Assembly (NCBI RefSeq): GCF_009905215.1
Contig: NZ_CP047593.1
Span: 2,856,900 to 2,920,899, forward strand
DNA length: 64,000 bases
Direction of reading: 5' to 3'
From: Tichowtungia aerotolerans
GTDB taxonomy: Bacteria > Verrucomicrobiota > Kiritimatiellia > Kiritimatiellales > Tichowtungiaceae
The notes beneath the pieces are model-generated. The model saw only the letters and a program-made list of their open reading frames with translations, searched no databases and was not told the DNA's origin. Every line of letters starts with the position of its first letter. Within the stretch, counting starts at the first letter, position 1. Position numbers and translations under genes: made by a program. Shown here one piece after another: positions 15,946 to 25,971 of the stretch.

Positions 15946-18561
15946 ATGGCAACACAAGGCTTTCAGAACACCGATCCGGAAAAGCAGGATTGGCTGGATG
16001 CACTCGACGAACTGATTGATTCCGCAGGCGCCGAACGGGCAAAAGATATTCTGCACGACCTGCAGGTGAGCGCCCACCGCAAGGGGGTTCGTCTTCCGTT
16101 TTCCGCCAACACACCTTATATAAATACCATTCCGGTTGATGAGGAGCCTGCATATCCCGGCGACCGGGAACTGGAACGGCGCATCAAGAGCCTGATCCGC
16201 TGGAACGCGATGGCGATGGTGGTGCGCGCCAACCGCGAAGAAGAAGGGATCGGCGGCCATATTTCCAGCTATCAGTCGATTGCCACGCTCTACGAAGTGG
16301 GCTTCAACCATTTTTTCCGGGGCCGCACCGATTCATTCCCCGGCGACTTTATCTATTTCCAGGGACACTCGTCGCCCGGTATTTACGCCCGCGCATTTCT
16401 CGAAGGCCGCCTGCCGGTCGAACAGATTGATAATTTCCGCCACGAGCTCCATGACAGTCCCGGGCTTTCTTCTTATCCTCATCCGTGGCTGATGCCCGAC
16501 TTCTGGCAGTTTCCGACCGTTTCGATGGGGCTCGGTCCGGTTACCGCCATTTATCACGCGCGGTTTATCCATTATTTAGAAGACCGCGGCCTGCGCGAGC
16601 CGGCCGGACAGAAGATCTGGGCGTTTCTCGGTGATGGCGAAACCGACGAACCGGAAACCCTCGGTGCGCTCACGCTCGCTTCGCGCGAAAAGCTCGATAA
16701 TCTCATTTTTGTGGTCAACTGCAACCTGCAGCGGCTCGACGGACCGGTGCGCGGAAACGGCAAGGTGATCCAGGAGCTCGAAGCCGCCTTCCGCGGTGCG
16801 GGCTGGAACGTCATTAAAGTGGTTTGGGGCGAAGACTGGGATCCGCTGCTTGCCAAGGACGAAGACGGTGCGCTGGTGAAGCGCATGGGAGAGATCGTCG
16901 ACGGAGAATACCAGAAATACACCGTGGCCGACGCGCAGTATGTGCGCGAACACTTCTTCAGCGGAGACGAGCGGCTGGAAAAATTCAGCAAAATGCTCTC
17001 CGACACCGAGCTGAAACGGATGCGGCGCGGCGGACACGATCCGGCCAAGGTCTACGCCGCCTACAAAGCCGCGGTGGAGCACAAAGGCGCTCCGACTGTT
17101 ATTCTCGCCAAGACGGTCAAAGGCTACGGCCTTGGAGCGTCCGGAGAAGGTCAGAACATCACGCATGCCCAGAAAAAGCTGGGCGAAGAAGCCTTGCGCG
17201 AATTCCGCAGCCGCTTCGGCATTCCGATCTCTGACGCGGAGATCGATGAGATTCCGTTCTATCGCCCGCCGGAAGACAGCCCGGAAATTAAATATTTAAT
17301 GAAGCAGCGCGAGTCGCTCGGCAGCTATGTGCCGTCGCGCCTGACCGACTTTACACCGATCGAAATGCCGGCGGATAAAATCTTCCAGGAGTTCGATGGC
17401 GGCAGCGAGCGGCCTGTTTCGACTACGATGGTCTTTGTGCGCCTGCTCGGTAAAATTCTGAAGGACCCAGGCATTGGAAAACTCATCGTTCCGATCGTTC
17501 CGGACGAAGCGCGCACCTTTGGAATGGATGCTCTGTTCCGTCAGTGCGGCATCTACTCGCGGCCCGGACAGCTCTACGAACCGGTCGATGCCGACAATCT
17601 GCTTTACTATAAGGAAGCTAAAGACGGACAGATCCTCGAAGAGGGAATCACCGAGACCGGCGCGTTTTCCTCCTTTGTGGCCGCCGGAACGGCGTATGCC
17701 AACCACGGCATCAACACCATTCCGTTCTACATCTACTATTCCATGTTCGGGTTCCAGCGCATTGGCGATCTCGCATGGCTCGCCGGCGACAGCCGCTGCA
17801 AAGGCTTCCTGTTCGGCGCCACCGCCGGGCGTACCACGCTCGCGGGCGAAGGCCTGCAGCATCAGGACGGCAACAGCCATCTCACCGCGCTCACCATTCC
17901 GAACATGGTTGCGTACGATCCCGCCTATGCCTACGAGCTGGCTGCCATCATCAAAGACGGTATTCGGCGTATGTATGTCGACAACGAGCAGGTGTATTAC
18001 TATATCTCGGTTCTGAACGAAAACTACGCCCAGCCGCCCGCACCCGAAGGATGTGAAGAGGGCGTGCTGAAAGGAATGTATAAATTCCAAACCTCGGACA
18101 AAGCGGAAGCGCAGATTCTTGGCAGCGGCCCGATTATGAACGAGGCCATTGAAGCGGCGGAGATTCTTCGCGAGCAGTTCGGAGTCGAAACCAATATCTG
18201 GTCCGTCACCAGCTATAAAAACCTGCTGAACGACGCGCTGGATGCCGACCGCCATAATCGACTCCATCCAAAGGAAGATCGGAAATCCTATGTTTTCCAA
18301 TGTTTGGAAAATGAAACGGGGCCGGTGATTGCCGCTTCGGATTATATGAAAGCGCTGCCGTCTTCCATCGCTAAATGGGTGCCCGGCGAGTTGACCGTGC
18401 TGGGAACCGACGGGTTTGGTCGCAGTGACGGCCGCGAAGCGCTTCGCGATCACTTCGAAGTCGATGCCCGATGGATCGCGCATGCCGTGCTTACAGCGCT
18501 CGGGAAAGACGCTTCGGCGCTCGAGTTGAATGCAGAGAAACCCAATCCTGTGGGAGAATAA
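15946..18561 (+). CDS. aceE: Pyruvate dehydrogenase E1 component, homodimeric
   Basis: 871 residues, close to the ~890 of homodimeric E1. The start follows GGGGAGGATACGC. The thiamine-diphosphate motif is GDGETDEPE...NCN near residues 228-265. Other blocks are [47 protein letters not shown] and [10 protein letters not shown]. It decarboxylates pyruvate and acetylates the lipoyl group of E2. aceF follows after 2 bases. A perfect dispersed palindrome at 18293-18311 encodes V-F-Q-C-L-E-N. Confidence 0.97.
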   Translation: MATQGFQNTDPEKQDWLDALDELIDSAGAERAKDILHDLQVSAHRKGVRLPFSANTPYINTIPVDEEPAYPGDRELERRIKSLIRWNAMAMVVRANREEEGIGGHISSYQSIATLYEVGFNHFFRGRTDSFPGDFIYFQGHSSPGIYARAFLEGRLPVEQIDNFRHELHDSPGLSSYPHPWLMPDFWQFPTVSMGLGPVTAIYHARFIHYLEDRGLREPAGQKIWAFLGDGETDEPETLGALTLASREKLDNLIFVVNCNLQRLDGPVRGNGKVIQELEAAFRGAGWNVIKVVWGEDWDPLLAKDEDGALVKRMGEIVDGEYQKYTVADAQYVREHFFSGDERLEKFSKMLSDTELKRMRRGGHDPAKVYAAYKAAVEHKGAPTVILAKTVKGYGLGASGEGQNITHAQKKLGEEALREFRSRFGIPISDAEIDEIPFYRPPEDSPEIKYLMKQRESLGSYVPSRLTDFTPIEMPADKIFQEFDGGSERPVSTTMVFVRLLGKILKDPGIGKLIVPIVPDEARTFGMDALFRQCGIYSRPGQLYEPVDADNLLYYKEAKDGQILEEGITETGAFSSFVAAGTAYANHGINTIPFYIYYSMFGFQRIGDLAWLAGDSRCKGFLFGATAGRTTLAGEGLQHQDGNSHLTALTIPNMVAYDPAYAYELAAIIKDGIRRMYVDNEQVYYYISVLNENYAQPPAPEGCEEGVLKGMYKFQTSDKAEAQILGSGPIMNEAIEAAEILREQFGVETNIWSVTSYKNLLNDALDADRHNRLHPKEDRKSYVFQCLENETGPVIAASDYMKALPSSIAKWVPGELTVLGTDGFGRSDGREALRDHFEVDARWIAHAVLTALGKDASALELNAEKPNPVGE
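18293..18311. repeat. Dispersed palindrome, exact copy with 8-bp arms (centre TGT)
   Basis: TTTTCCAATGTTTGGAAAA inside aceE; one of the two longest perfect copies. Confidence 0.9.
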
Positions 18562-18563
18562 TT

Positions 18564-19886
18564 ATGGCTGTTGAAATTAAAGTGCCTGAGCTGGGTGAAA
18601 ACATTGATTCCGGCGAGGTCGTGAGTGTTCCTGTATCGGCCGGCGATTTCGTGTCCGAGGGGCAGACCATCCTTGAGGTCGAAGCCGGTAAAGCCACGAT
18701 TGAAATTCCGGCGCCGTCAGACGGAACGGTCGGTTCGGTGAATGTATCCGAAGGTGACTCCGTTGCGGTTGGTCAGGTGATTATAACGATTGAATCCGGT
18801 GCTGCAGAGAACGCTGAAGCTGAGCCGGAGGAAGAGTCGGAGCCCGAACCGGTCGCCGAAGAAAAAGAAGAGCCGGAACCTGTACAGGAAGAAAAACCTG
18901 CTCCTGAACCAGCGCCCAAGTCGCAGGCGCCAGCCGCAAAAGAAGAAGAGCTGGCTGCTGAAGCTTCAAGAGAAGCCGCTCCGGCGCAGCCTGCTGCTTG
19001 TGAGCCGAAATCTCAGGTTGCAAAAGCTCTGGCGGTTTCTGCGTCGCCGAAGGTACGCCGACTGGCGCGTGAGCTGGGTGTGGATGTGCATTTGGTTTCT
19101 TCGACCGGTCCGGGAGGATTCATCACGGAAGACGATGTGAAGGAATTCGCCCGCAGCGGACTGAACAGCGGCGGCTCAGCAGCCGGTTCGCGCACAACCC
19201 GTGTTGAAAAGATGACCGCGGTGCGCAAGGCCACAATGAAGCATATGGCGCACTGCTGGGCCACTATTCCTCATGTGACGCAGCACGATATGGCGGATAT
19301 TACCGAGCTGGAATCGTTGCGTAAACGCTACGCGCCGAAAGCCGAATCGGTCGGCGCCAAGCTTACGATGACGGCGGTTCTGATTAAAATTATCGCATCG
19401 GCACTCAAGGTGCATCCGAAGTTTAACTGCAGCATTGATCCTGAAAAAGGCGAGATCCTTTATAAGGAGTACTACAACATCGGTATTGCCATGGACACGC
19501 CGAAAGGTTTGCTCGTTCCGGTTATTACGGACGGGGATAAAAAGAACATGGTTGAGCTGGCGGTTGAGCTGAAAGGCCTCGCCGAGAAAGCGCGCGATGG
19601 AAAGATTGAACCATCGGATATGAAAGACGGTACGTTCACCTTTACGAATCTCGGCGGCATCGGGGGATCGTTTTTTACACCGATCATCAATTCTCCGGAA
19701 GTGGCCATTCTCGGAACGGGTCGCGCCTACTGGGAACCGGGACTCGAAGACGGACAGCGCCATTTCCGTTTGCCGCTTTCGCTTTCGTATGATCACCGTA
19801 TTATTGACGGCGCGGACGGCGCACGCTTCCTGAAATGGATTATCGATGCGATCGAAGAGCCGCTGCTTGTATCCCTGGAGGGATGA
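18564..19886 (+). CDS. aceF: Pyruvate dehydrogenase E2, dihydrolipoyl acetyltransferase
   Basis: 440 residues from ATG 18564, with GGGAGAATA upstream. One lipoyl domain (residues ~1-75) has the lipoylated Lys43 in VEAGKATIEIPA, where DKA is usual. Then come a long Glu/Pro/Ala-rich linker (~80-150), a peripheral-subunit-binding domain (SPKVRRLARELGVDV...GGFITEDDV, ~160-200) and the catalytic acyltransferase domain ending in SYDHRIIDGADGARFL with the HxxxDG active site. It transfers acetyl from lipoate to CoA. It lies directly after aceE. No lpd (E3) gene follows, only a possible stub. Confidence 0.96.
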   Translation: MAVEIKVPELGENIDSGEVVSVPVSAGDFVSEGQTILEVEAGKATIEIPAPSDGTVGSVNVSEGDSVAVGQVIITIESGAAENAEAEPEEESEPEPVAEEKEEPEPVQEEKPAPEPAPKSQAPAAKEEELAAEASREAAPAQPAACEPKSQVAKALAVSASPKVRRLARELGVDVHLVSSTGPGGFITEDDVKEFARSGLNSGGSAAGSRTTRVEKMTAVRKATMKHMAHCWATIPHVTQHDMADITELESLRKRYAPKAESVGAKLTMTAVLIKIIASALKVHPKFNCSIDPEKGEILYKEYYNIGIAMDTPKGLLVPVITDGDKKNMVELAVELKGLAEKARDGKIEPSDMKDGTFTFTNLGGIGGSFFTPIINSPEVAILGTGRAYWEPGLEDGQRHFRLPLSLSYDHRIIDGADGARFLKWIIDAIEEPLLVSLEG

Positions 19887-19889
19887 GTG

Positions 19890-19922
19890 ATGACACAGAA
19901 AACGGTGGTCGATTTGCTGTGA
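19890..19922 (+). pseudogene. Possible stub of a lost dihydrolipoamide dehydrogenase (E3) gene
   Basis: After aceF there is a good ribosome site (GGAGGG at 19878-19883), an ATG at 19890 and ten codons reading M-T-Q-K-T-V-V-D-L-L before TGA. E3 proteins often begin with a short polar stretch and then D-x-x-V-I-G. One added base after GATTTGCT would read D-L-L-V-I. The position directly after aceF is where lpd usually sits. This is suggestive only; ten codons cannot prove homology. Confidence 0.3.
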
Positions 19923-19942
19923 TAATACCTTTGAGTCTGTTT

Positions 19943-22219
19943 TCATTCTTTGCTGCTCAACGCGACTGTACGCAGGCGTAGAGCATTCGTGATTACAGAT
20001 ACCGAGCTGCAGCTCATAGCGGCGGCGGCGATCATCGGGCTGAGCAGGATGCCGAAAAACGGATAGAGCAGTCCGGCAGCAACCGGAATGCCCAGGCTGT
20101 TGTAGATAAAGGCAAAGAAGAGATTCTGCCGGATGTTGCGCATGACGGCCCGGCTCAGTTTGACCGATTTGACAATGCCTTGCAGGTTGCCTTTGACCAG
20201 TGTGACGCCGGCGCTTTCGATGGCGACGTCCGTGCCGGTTCCCATGGCAATACCGACGTTGGCCGCGGCGAGGGCGGGTGCATCATTGATGCCGTCGCCC
20301 GCCATGGCGACCTTCCGTCCGTTATCCCGCAGTTGTTTGACGTAGTCGTGCTTATCTTCCGGTTTTACGCCGGCGCGCACCTCATCAATACCGAGTTCTC
20401 CAGCGACGCTGCGGGCCGTCTGCTCGTTGTCGCCCGTAACCATGTGGATTTCCAGTCCTAGTTCGTGCAGGGAACGAATGGCGTCAGGCGTACTCGTTTT
20501 GATCGGGTCGGCGACGGCCATCAGACCGGCGGCTTTTCCGTCTACTGCTGCGAAAATAACCGTTTTCCCATGGTTCTCAAGATCCCCGGCTTTGTCTTCG
20601 AGCTCATCCAGGCCGGTTACATTCCGGTCATTCAGGAATTCAGGCCGTCCTGCCAGTATGGTTTGTCCGTCAACGGTTGCGGATACGCCGGCACCGGTCA
20701 CGGAATCAAAATCATCTGCGCTGTTTAAAGCCAGGCCCTGTTCCTTTGCCGCATCCGTCAGAGCGGCGGCGAGAGGGTGTTCGCTGTTCTGCTCAACGGA
20801 CGCAACGAGACGCAGCAGTTTGCCTTTATCGAATCCTTTGCTGACAATGCAGTCGGTCAGCGCCGGGCGGCCTTCGGTCAGCGTGCCGGTCTTGTCGACT
20901 ACGATCGTGTCGATTTTTTCCATCACTTCGAGCACTTCGGCGTTTTTGATGATGACGCCGCTTTTGGCACCGCGGCCGACACCGACCATAATTGACATCG
21001 GCGTGGCGAGTCCAAGCGCGCAGGGGCAGGCGATGATCAGCACCGCAACCGCATTGACGAGCGCGTGGGCCAGCCGAGGTTCCGGGCCGACCCATGCCCA
21101 GATGATGAAGGAGACAATCGATATGCCGATGACCGCAGGTACAAAGCGGGCGGCAAAGATATCGGCGAGATGCTGGATCGGCGCGCGGCTTCGCTGGGCT
21201 TTGGCGACCATTTTAACGATCTGGGAAAGTACGGTATCGCGTCCGACCCTGGTTGCCCGCATCAGGAACGAACCGGTCTGGTTAACGGTTGCGCCGGTGA
21301 CGGAGTCATCCTTTCCTTTTTCGACCGGCGTCGGTTCGCCGGTCAGCATCGATTCGTCAATGCGGCTCTTGCCTTCGGTGATAACGCCGTCGACGGGGAT
21401 TTTTTCGCCGGGGCGAACGCGCAGAATGTCGCCTTCTTTGACCTCGTCGAGCGGAATATCTGTTTCTTCGCCGTCGCGGACGATGCGCGCCTGTTTCGGC
21501 GCGAGACCCATCAGCTCGCGGATGGCTGCGCCGGTGCGCTTGCGGGCGCGCAGCTCCAGTACCTGCCCGAGCAGGACGAGCAGAATGATCACTGCAGCTG
21601 ATTCAAAGTAGAGCGAAACTTTGCCGTGTACGCGGAATGAGTCCGGGAAAATATTCGGCGCGATGGTCGCCACGGCGCTGTAGAGATAGGCCGTGCCGGT
21701 GCCGACGCCGATGAGCGTGAACATGTTCAGGTTCCAGCCCTTGAACGACTTCCAGCCGCGTTTAAAAAAAGGAAATCCCGCCCATAGCACGACGGGTGTG
21801 GCCAGTGCGAATTCGATCCATTTTGAAAGGTCGGCAGAAATCAGTTTTCCAATCGGATCGCCGGGAATCATGCCGCCCATTGAGATGATGAAGAGCGGTA
21901 GAGTGAACGCGAGCCCGATCCGGAAGCGTCGGCTCATGTCGTGCAGTTCAGAATCGTCTTCTTCGGCGGAAGTATCTTTCGGTTCCAGCGCCATGCCGCA
22001 CTTGGGGCAGTCGCCGGGGTGGTCCTGTTCGATTTCCAAATGCATCGGGCAGGTGTAGGTCGTCCCCGGTGGAGCCTCTTTTTTTTCTGCGCCGGTCTCG
22101 CCGTTTAGAAATTTCTGTTTGCAGTGGTCGGAGCAGAAATAAACGGTTTCCCCGCCAGCTTCGGTTTTGTATTCCGTTGATTCATCAACCTGCATTCCAC
22201 ATATCGGATCAATAGGCAT
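19943..22219 (-). CDS. copA: Copper/silver-translocating P-type ATPase with YHS and heavy-metal-binding domains
   Basis: 758 residues. A YHS-like domain (DPICGMQV...[12 protein letters not shown], ~5-38) is followed by a heavy-metal-binding domain ([26 protein letters not shown], ~53-80) and then the P1B-type ATPase. Ion-site motif CPC is in [13 protein letters not shown], the phosphorylation site is DKTGTLTEG, the nucleotide domain HP motif is SEHPLAAAL, and the hinge is [11 protein letters not shown]. Late membrane motifs ([38 protein letters not shown]) suit Cu(I)/Ag(I) export from the cytoplasm. It is the last gene of a minus-strand metal-resistance cluster and converges with aceF. Confidence 0.95.
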   Translation of the reverse strand: MPIDPICGMQVDESTEYKTEAGGETVYFCSDHCKQKFLNGETGAEKKEAPPGTTYTCPMHLEIEQDHPGDCPKCGMALEPKDTSAEEDDSELHDMSRRFRIGLAFTLPLFIISMGGMIPGDPIGKLISADLSKWIEFALATPVVLWAGFPFFKRGWKSFKGWNLNMFTLIGVGTGTAYLYSAVATIAPNIFPDSFRVHGKVSLYFESAAVIILLVLLGQVLELRARKRTGAAIRELMGLAPKQARIVRDGEETDIPLDEVKEGDILRVRPGEKIPVDGVITEGKSRIDESMLTGEPTPVEKGKDDSVTGATVNQTGSFLMRATRVGRDTVLSQIVKMVAKAQRSRAPIQHLADIFAARFVPAVIGISIVSFIIWAWVGPEPRLAHALVNAVAVLIIACPCALGLATPMSIMVGVGRGAKSGVIIKNAEVLEVMEKIDTIVVDKTGTLTEGRPALTDCIVSKGFDKGKLLRLVASVEQNSEHPLAAALTDAAKEQGLALNSADDFDSVTGAGVSATVDGQTILAGRPEFLNDRNVTGLDELEDKAGDLENHGKTVIFAAVDGKAAGLMAVADPIKTSTPDAIRSLHELGLEIHMVTGDNEQTARSVAGELGIDEVRAGVKPEDKHDYVKQLRDNGRKVAMAGDGINDAPALAAANVGIAMGTGTDVAIESAGVTLVKGNLQGIVKSVKLSRAVMRNIRQNLFFAFIYNSLGIPVAAGLLYPFFGILLSPMIAAAAMSCSSVSVITNALRLRTVALSSKE

Positions 22220-22234
22220 ATCAAAATTCCTCTC

Positions 22235-22384
22235 TTATAGAGTGTCTTTTTCGTCTTCGATCGTTCGGCTATTGGCGGTCTGTTCGCCGATGAAATTGCC
22301 GTGGATAACAGTGATGTCCCGCGCACAGCTCATGAATGCTGCTGTCCGGCAAGGCCCGGTGCATGGAGGCGTTGGTTTTTTCAT
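22235..22384 (-). CDS. Small open frame (49 aa) coupled to cusA
   Basis: The ATG at 22384 overlaps the cusA stop as ATGA, and the frame ends with TAA at 22235, 16 bases before copA. The peptide has three cysteines in its first half (PPCTGPC and MSCARD) and a polar C-terminal tail, with no membrane helix. I do not recognise it. The overlap with cusA and the full use of the gap before copA argue that it may be translated; the short length keeps confidence low. Confidence 0.35.
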   Translation of the reverse strand: MKKPTPPCTGPCRTAAFMSCARDITVIHGNFIGEQTANSRTIEDEKDTL

Positions 22385-25300
22385 CGGGTGCCTTTCTGAT
22401 TTTGTTTCAGCCGGTGTTCCTGGACGGAGCAGTAGAGTATGGGAACGATAAAGATGCTGATGAGGACGACCAGCATGCCGCCGAAGCTCGGAATGGCCAT
22501 CGGAACCATGACGTCGCTTCCGCGCCCGGTTGATGTGAGTACGGGCAGCAGCGCAAGAATGGTGGTGGCTGATGTCATCAGGCAGGGGCGCACGCGGCGC
22601 TGGGCGGCTTCCACAGTGGCATGGCGGATCTCCTCTTTTGTCGAAGGTTTCTCTTCACGGAAAACCTGAGTGAGATAGGTGGACTGAATGACACCGTCAT
22701 CGGTTGCAATACCGAACAGTGCGAGGAATCCGACCCAGACGGCGACGCTCATATTGACGGGGTGTATCTGGAACAGCGTGCGCATCGGGACGCCGAAGAG
22801 GCTGAAGTCCATGAACCATGGCTGCCCATAGAGCCAGACCAGAATGAAGCCGCCGCTCCACGCGACGAAAATGCCGGAGAAGACAATCAGCGTGGTGGAG
22901 ATGGATTTAAACTGGAAGTAGATGATCATGAAAATGGCGAAGAGCGCCAGCGGCAGGACGACCGAGAGCGTTTTGGCGGCGCGGACCTGGTTTTCATAAC
23001 TTCCGGCAAAGGTGTAGCTGACGCCTTTGGGCAGGTTGAATTCTCCGCTGTCGATTTTGCTTTGCAGGTAGGCTTTGCAGTCTTCGACGGTATCGACTTC
23101 GGCTCGGCCGGACTTTTTGTCGAAGACGACGTACCCGGTGAGGAAGGTATCTTCGCTTTTGATGACCTGCGGGCCGCGCACGTATTCAATCTTCGCCAGT
23201 TCGGTGATCGGGATCTGCTGGCCGGTCATGGTCGGAACGAGAATTTTTTCCAGGGTTTGGAAACTGTCGCGCAGTTCGCGCGGATAGCGGACGCGCACCG
23301 GAAAACGTTCGCGGCCTTCGACGGTTTTTGTGATCTGTTTGCCGCCGATGGCGATTTCGATGACGTCCTGGAATTTGCGGATCGGAACGCCGTAGCGCGC
23401 CAGCGCCTGACGGTCGGGAACAATTTCCAGATAGGGCTTGCCGACAATCCGGTCGGCAATCACGGCTGCAGGTTCAACCGACGGAACCTCTTTCAGGAGT
23501 TTTTCAATCTGCAGGCCGACTTCTTCGATGGTTTCCAGGTCGGGACCTTTGATTTTTACACCCATCGGTGCGCGCATGCCGCTCTGGAGCATGACGATGC
23601 GGGCGGCGATCGGCTGGAGTTTGGGCGCAGAGGTGACGCCGGGCAGCTCGGCAGCTTTCACGATTTCATTCCAGATGTCGTCCGGAGAATGAATGTGATC
23701 GCGCCACTGGCGGAACGGGCGTCCACTGGAGTCGGGAATCAGTTCGCCGTTTTCGTCGCGTACAAATTCACCACGTTTATAGCGGAAGTTGATGCGTCGT
23801 CCGTCCTCGTCGGTTTTGTACTCCCGCTTGTAATTGATGACGGTTTCGAACATGGAGATCGGTGCGGGGTCGAGCGGTGTGTCGGCGCGTCCGAGTTTGC
23901 CGACGACGGTGTCGACTTCCGGAACGGACTGGATCAGTCGGTCCTGCACGGAGAGGATGTCGATGGCTTCTCCGATGGAGGCGTGCGTCATCGTGGTCGG
24001 CATCCACAGGAAGGAGCCTTCGTCGAGCGGCGGCATGAATTCCTTGCCAAGCTGCTTCCATGCGCTGAACCCGAAAACAACCAGAGCAACCGGGATGGAC
24101 AGGAACAGCAGTTTGTGGCGCAGGCACCAGTGCAGCATGCGGGTGTAGAAGCTGCGGAACAGGTGGAAGAATCCCAGCAGTCCGCCGGCCAGCAGGGCGA
24201 CAAACAAAGCGTTCAGGATAAATCCTTTTTCCGGGCCGAGCGGTTCCCATGCATTGGTCAGGAAGATTCCAACCAGCAGAACCGCCAGCCAGGTGGGCGC
24301 ATTGGGACCGAGCCGGGAGAACGCAGAAGGCAGTTCCCATTTTCTTTTTCTCTTTTTTCGTTGAAGGAGCAGGTAGGCCGCGGGCGGCAGAATGGACAGC
24401 GCGATGAAAATAGACGAGAGCAGGGCGAAGGTTTTTGTGAACGCGAGCGGCTTAAAGAGTTTGCCTTCCGCACCGATCATGATGAAGACGGGCAGGAAAC
24501 TGATGACGGTGGTCAGCACGGCGGTCAGCACGGCACCGCCGACTTCGCTGACGGCGCGGTGAACGGTTTCGAGGCGCGGTTCTTCGGCCGGTGCCTGATC
24601 AATATGGCGCAGAATGTTTTCGCAGATGACGATGCCCATATCGACGATGGTTCCGATGGCGATGACAATGCCGGATAACGCAACGATGTTGGCCTGCACT
24701 CCGAAGAATTTCATGGCGATGAAGCAGAGCAGGACGGCTAGCGGCAGCATGCCGCTGATGAGGATGCTGCTGCGCAGGTGCATGACCATGACGAGCACGA
24801 CGATGATGGTGATCAGGATTTGCTGACCGATGGCGTCGTTGAGCGTTCCGAGAGTTTCGTAGATGAGGCCGGAGCGGTCGTAGAACGGAACGATTTCAAC
24901 CTGGCTGACCGTGCCGTCGGCAAGTGTTTTGCGGGGAAGCGACGGAGCGATTTCTTTGATCTTTTCTTTGACGCGGTTGATGACGGCGAGCGGGTTGTCG
25001 CCGTAGCGGGCGACGACGACTCCGCCGACGACCGGCGCGCCGCCTTTGTCGAGCGCGCCGCGCCGCGCGGCGGGTCCGGCGGTGACGTGCGCGACCTGTT
25101 TGACGAGCACCGGCACATGATTGTCGCGGACTTTCACGACGCTGTTTTCAATGTCTTCGATCTCTTTGATGAAGCCGATGCCGCGAATGAAATATTCAAC
25201 ACGGTTCATTTCGATCGTTTTTGCGCCGACATCAACATTGGCTGCCTGGACGGCGCGGGCGACGTCGTCGAGCGTGACGCCGTAGGCGCGCATGGCGTCG

Positions 25301-25971
25301 GGATCGACGTCGACCTGATATTCTTTCACGTAGCCGCCGGCAGAGCCCACCTCGGAAACGCCTTCGGCCGAAAGCAGGCTGTAGCGTACATGCCAGTCCT
25401 GAAGTGTCCGCAGCTCCTCCTGGCTCCACCCGCCGGTCGGGTTGCCGTTTTCGTCGCGGCCTTCGAGCGTGTACCAGAAGATCTGGCCGAGTGCGGTGGA
25501 GTCGGGGCCGAGCGCGGGCTGTACGCCGTCGGGCAGGGTGCCTTCAGGCAGACTGTTTAGTTTTTCGAGCACGCGGGTGCGCGCCCAGTAGAAGTCGGCG
25601 TCTTCCTTGAAGATGATGTAGATGGTGGAGAAGCCGAACATGGAATAGCTGCGGACGGTTTTCACGTCCGGAATGCCGAGCAGCGAGACGGTGAGCGGAT
25701 AGCTGATCTGGTCTTCGACGTCCTGCGGCGAGCGGCCCATCCACTGGGTGAAGACAATCTGCTGGTTTTCTCCAATGTCCGGAATGGCGTCGACCGGAAT
25801 GGGGTAGCGTTCAATACCGGCGAGCTGCCAGTCGAACGGTGCAACCAGAATCCCGGTGAAAATGACGGCCAGTGTGCTCAGTGTCACAACCAGACGGTTG
25901 GTCAGGCAGAAGCGCATGAAGCGCCCGACGAGAGATCGCTGTTCTTGGGTCTGTTTCATTTCAGTGCTCAT
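22381..25971 (-). CDS. cusA: Heavy-metal efflux RND transporter (CusA/CzcA family)
   Basis: 1196 residues, longer than the ~1040 typical, with insertions in the second half. The N-terminal helix region contains IPVDAIPDIGENQQIVFTQW, then SYPLTVSLLGIPDVKTVRS. Central helices include GIVIAIGTIVDMGIVICENI, and the late block is GFLALFGIATDDGVIQSTYL. It is the proton-driven inner-membrane pump of a tripartite CusCBA system exporting Cu(I)/Ag(I) from periplasm or cytoplasm. Its first 11 bases overlap the cusB end. A dispersed palindrome at 23247-23263 encodes F-Q-T-L-E-K in the periplasmic domain. Confidence 0.95.
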   Translation of the reverse strand: MSTEMKQTQEQRSLVGRFMRFCLTNRLVVTLSTLAVIFTGILVAPFDWQLAGIERYPIPVDAIPDIGENQQIVFTQWMGRSPQDVEDQISYPLTVSLLGIPDVKTVRSYSMFGFSTIYIIFKEDADFYWARTRVLEKLNSLPEGTLPDGVQPALGPDSTALGQIFWYTLEGRDENGNPTGGWSQEELRTLQDWHVRYSLLSAEGVSEVGSAGGYVKEYQVDVDPDAMRAYGVTLDDVARAVQAANVDVGAKTIEMNRVEYFIRGIGFIKEIEDIENSVVKVRDNHVPVLVKQVAHVTAGPAARRGALDKGGAPVVGGVVVARYGDNPLAVINRVKEKIKEIAPSLPRKTLADGTVSQVEIVPFYDRSGLIYETLGTLNDAIGQQILITIIVVLVMVMHLRSSILISGMLPLAVLLCFIAMKFFGVQANIVALSGIVIAIGTIVDMGIVICENILRHIDQAPAEEPRLETVHRAVSEVGGAVLTAVLTTVISFLPVFIMIGAEGKLFKPLAFTKTFALLSSIFIALSILPPAAYLLLQRKKRKRKWELPSAFSRLGPNAPTWLAVLLVGIFLTNAWEPLGPEKGFILNALFVALLAGGLLGFFHLFRSFYTRMLHWCLRHKLLFLSIPVALVVFGFSAWKQLGKEFMPPLDEGSFLWMPTTMTHASIGEAIDILSVQDRLIQSVPEVDTVVGKLGRADTPLDPAPISMFETVINYKREYKTDEDGRRINFRYKRGEFVRDENGELIPDSSGRPFRQWRDHIHSPDDIWNEIVKAAELPGVTSAPKLQPIAARIVMLQSGMRAPMGVKIKGPDLETIEEVGLQIEKLLKEVPSVEPAAVIADRIVGKPYLEIVPDRQALARYGVPIRKFQDVIEIAIGGKQITKTVEGRERFPVRVRYPRELRDSFQTLEKILVPTMTGQQIPITELAKIEYVRGPQVIKSEDTFLTGYVVFDKKSGRAEVDTVEDCKAYLQSKIDSGEFNLPKGVSYTFAGSYENQVRAAKTLSVVLPLALFAIFMIIYFQFKSISTTLIVFSGIFVAWSGGFILVWLYGQPWFMDFSLFGVPMRTLFQIHPVNMSVAVWVGFLALFGIATDDGVIQSTYLTQVFREEKPSTKEEIRHATVEAAQRRVRPCLMTSATTILALLPVLTSTGRGSDVMVPMAIPSFGGMLVVLISIFIVPILYCSVQEHRLKQNQKGTR
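23247..23263. repeat. Dispersed palindrome, one mismatch
   Basis: TTTCCAGGGTTTGGAAA inside cusA. Confidence 0.75.

Noticed and set aside
17296-18483. A 395-codon minus-strand frame opposite aceE
   Set aside because: aceE is certain on the plus strand. The antisense protein has no recognisable domain.
22621-24678. A 685-codon open frame on the plus strand opposite cusA
   Set aside because: It lies wholly inside the well-supported cusA gene on the other strand, is very rich in Asp, Gly and Gln, and shows no family motif. High G+C codon bias creates such antisense frames.
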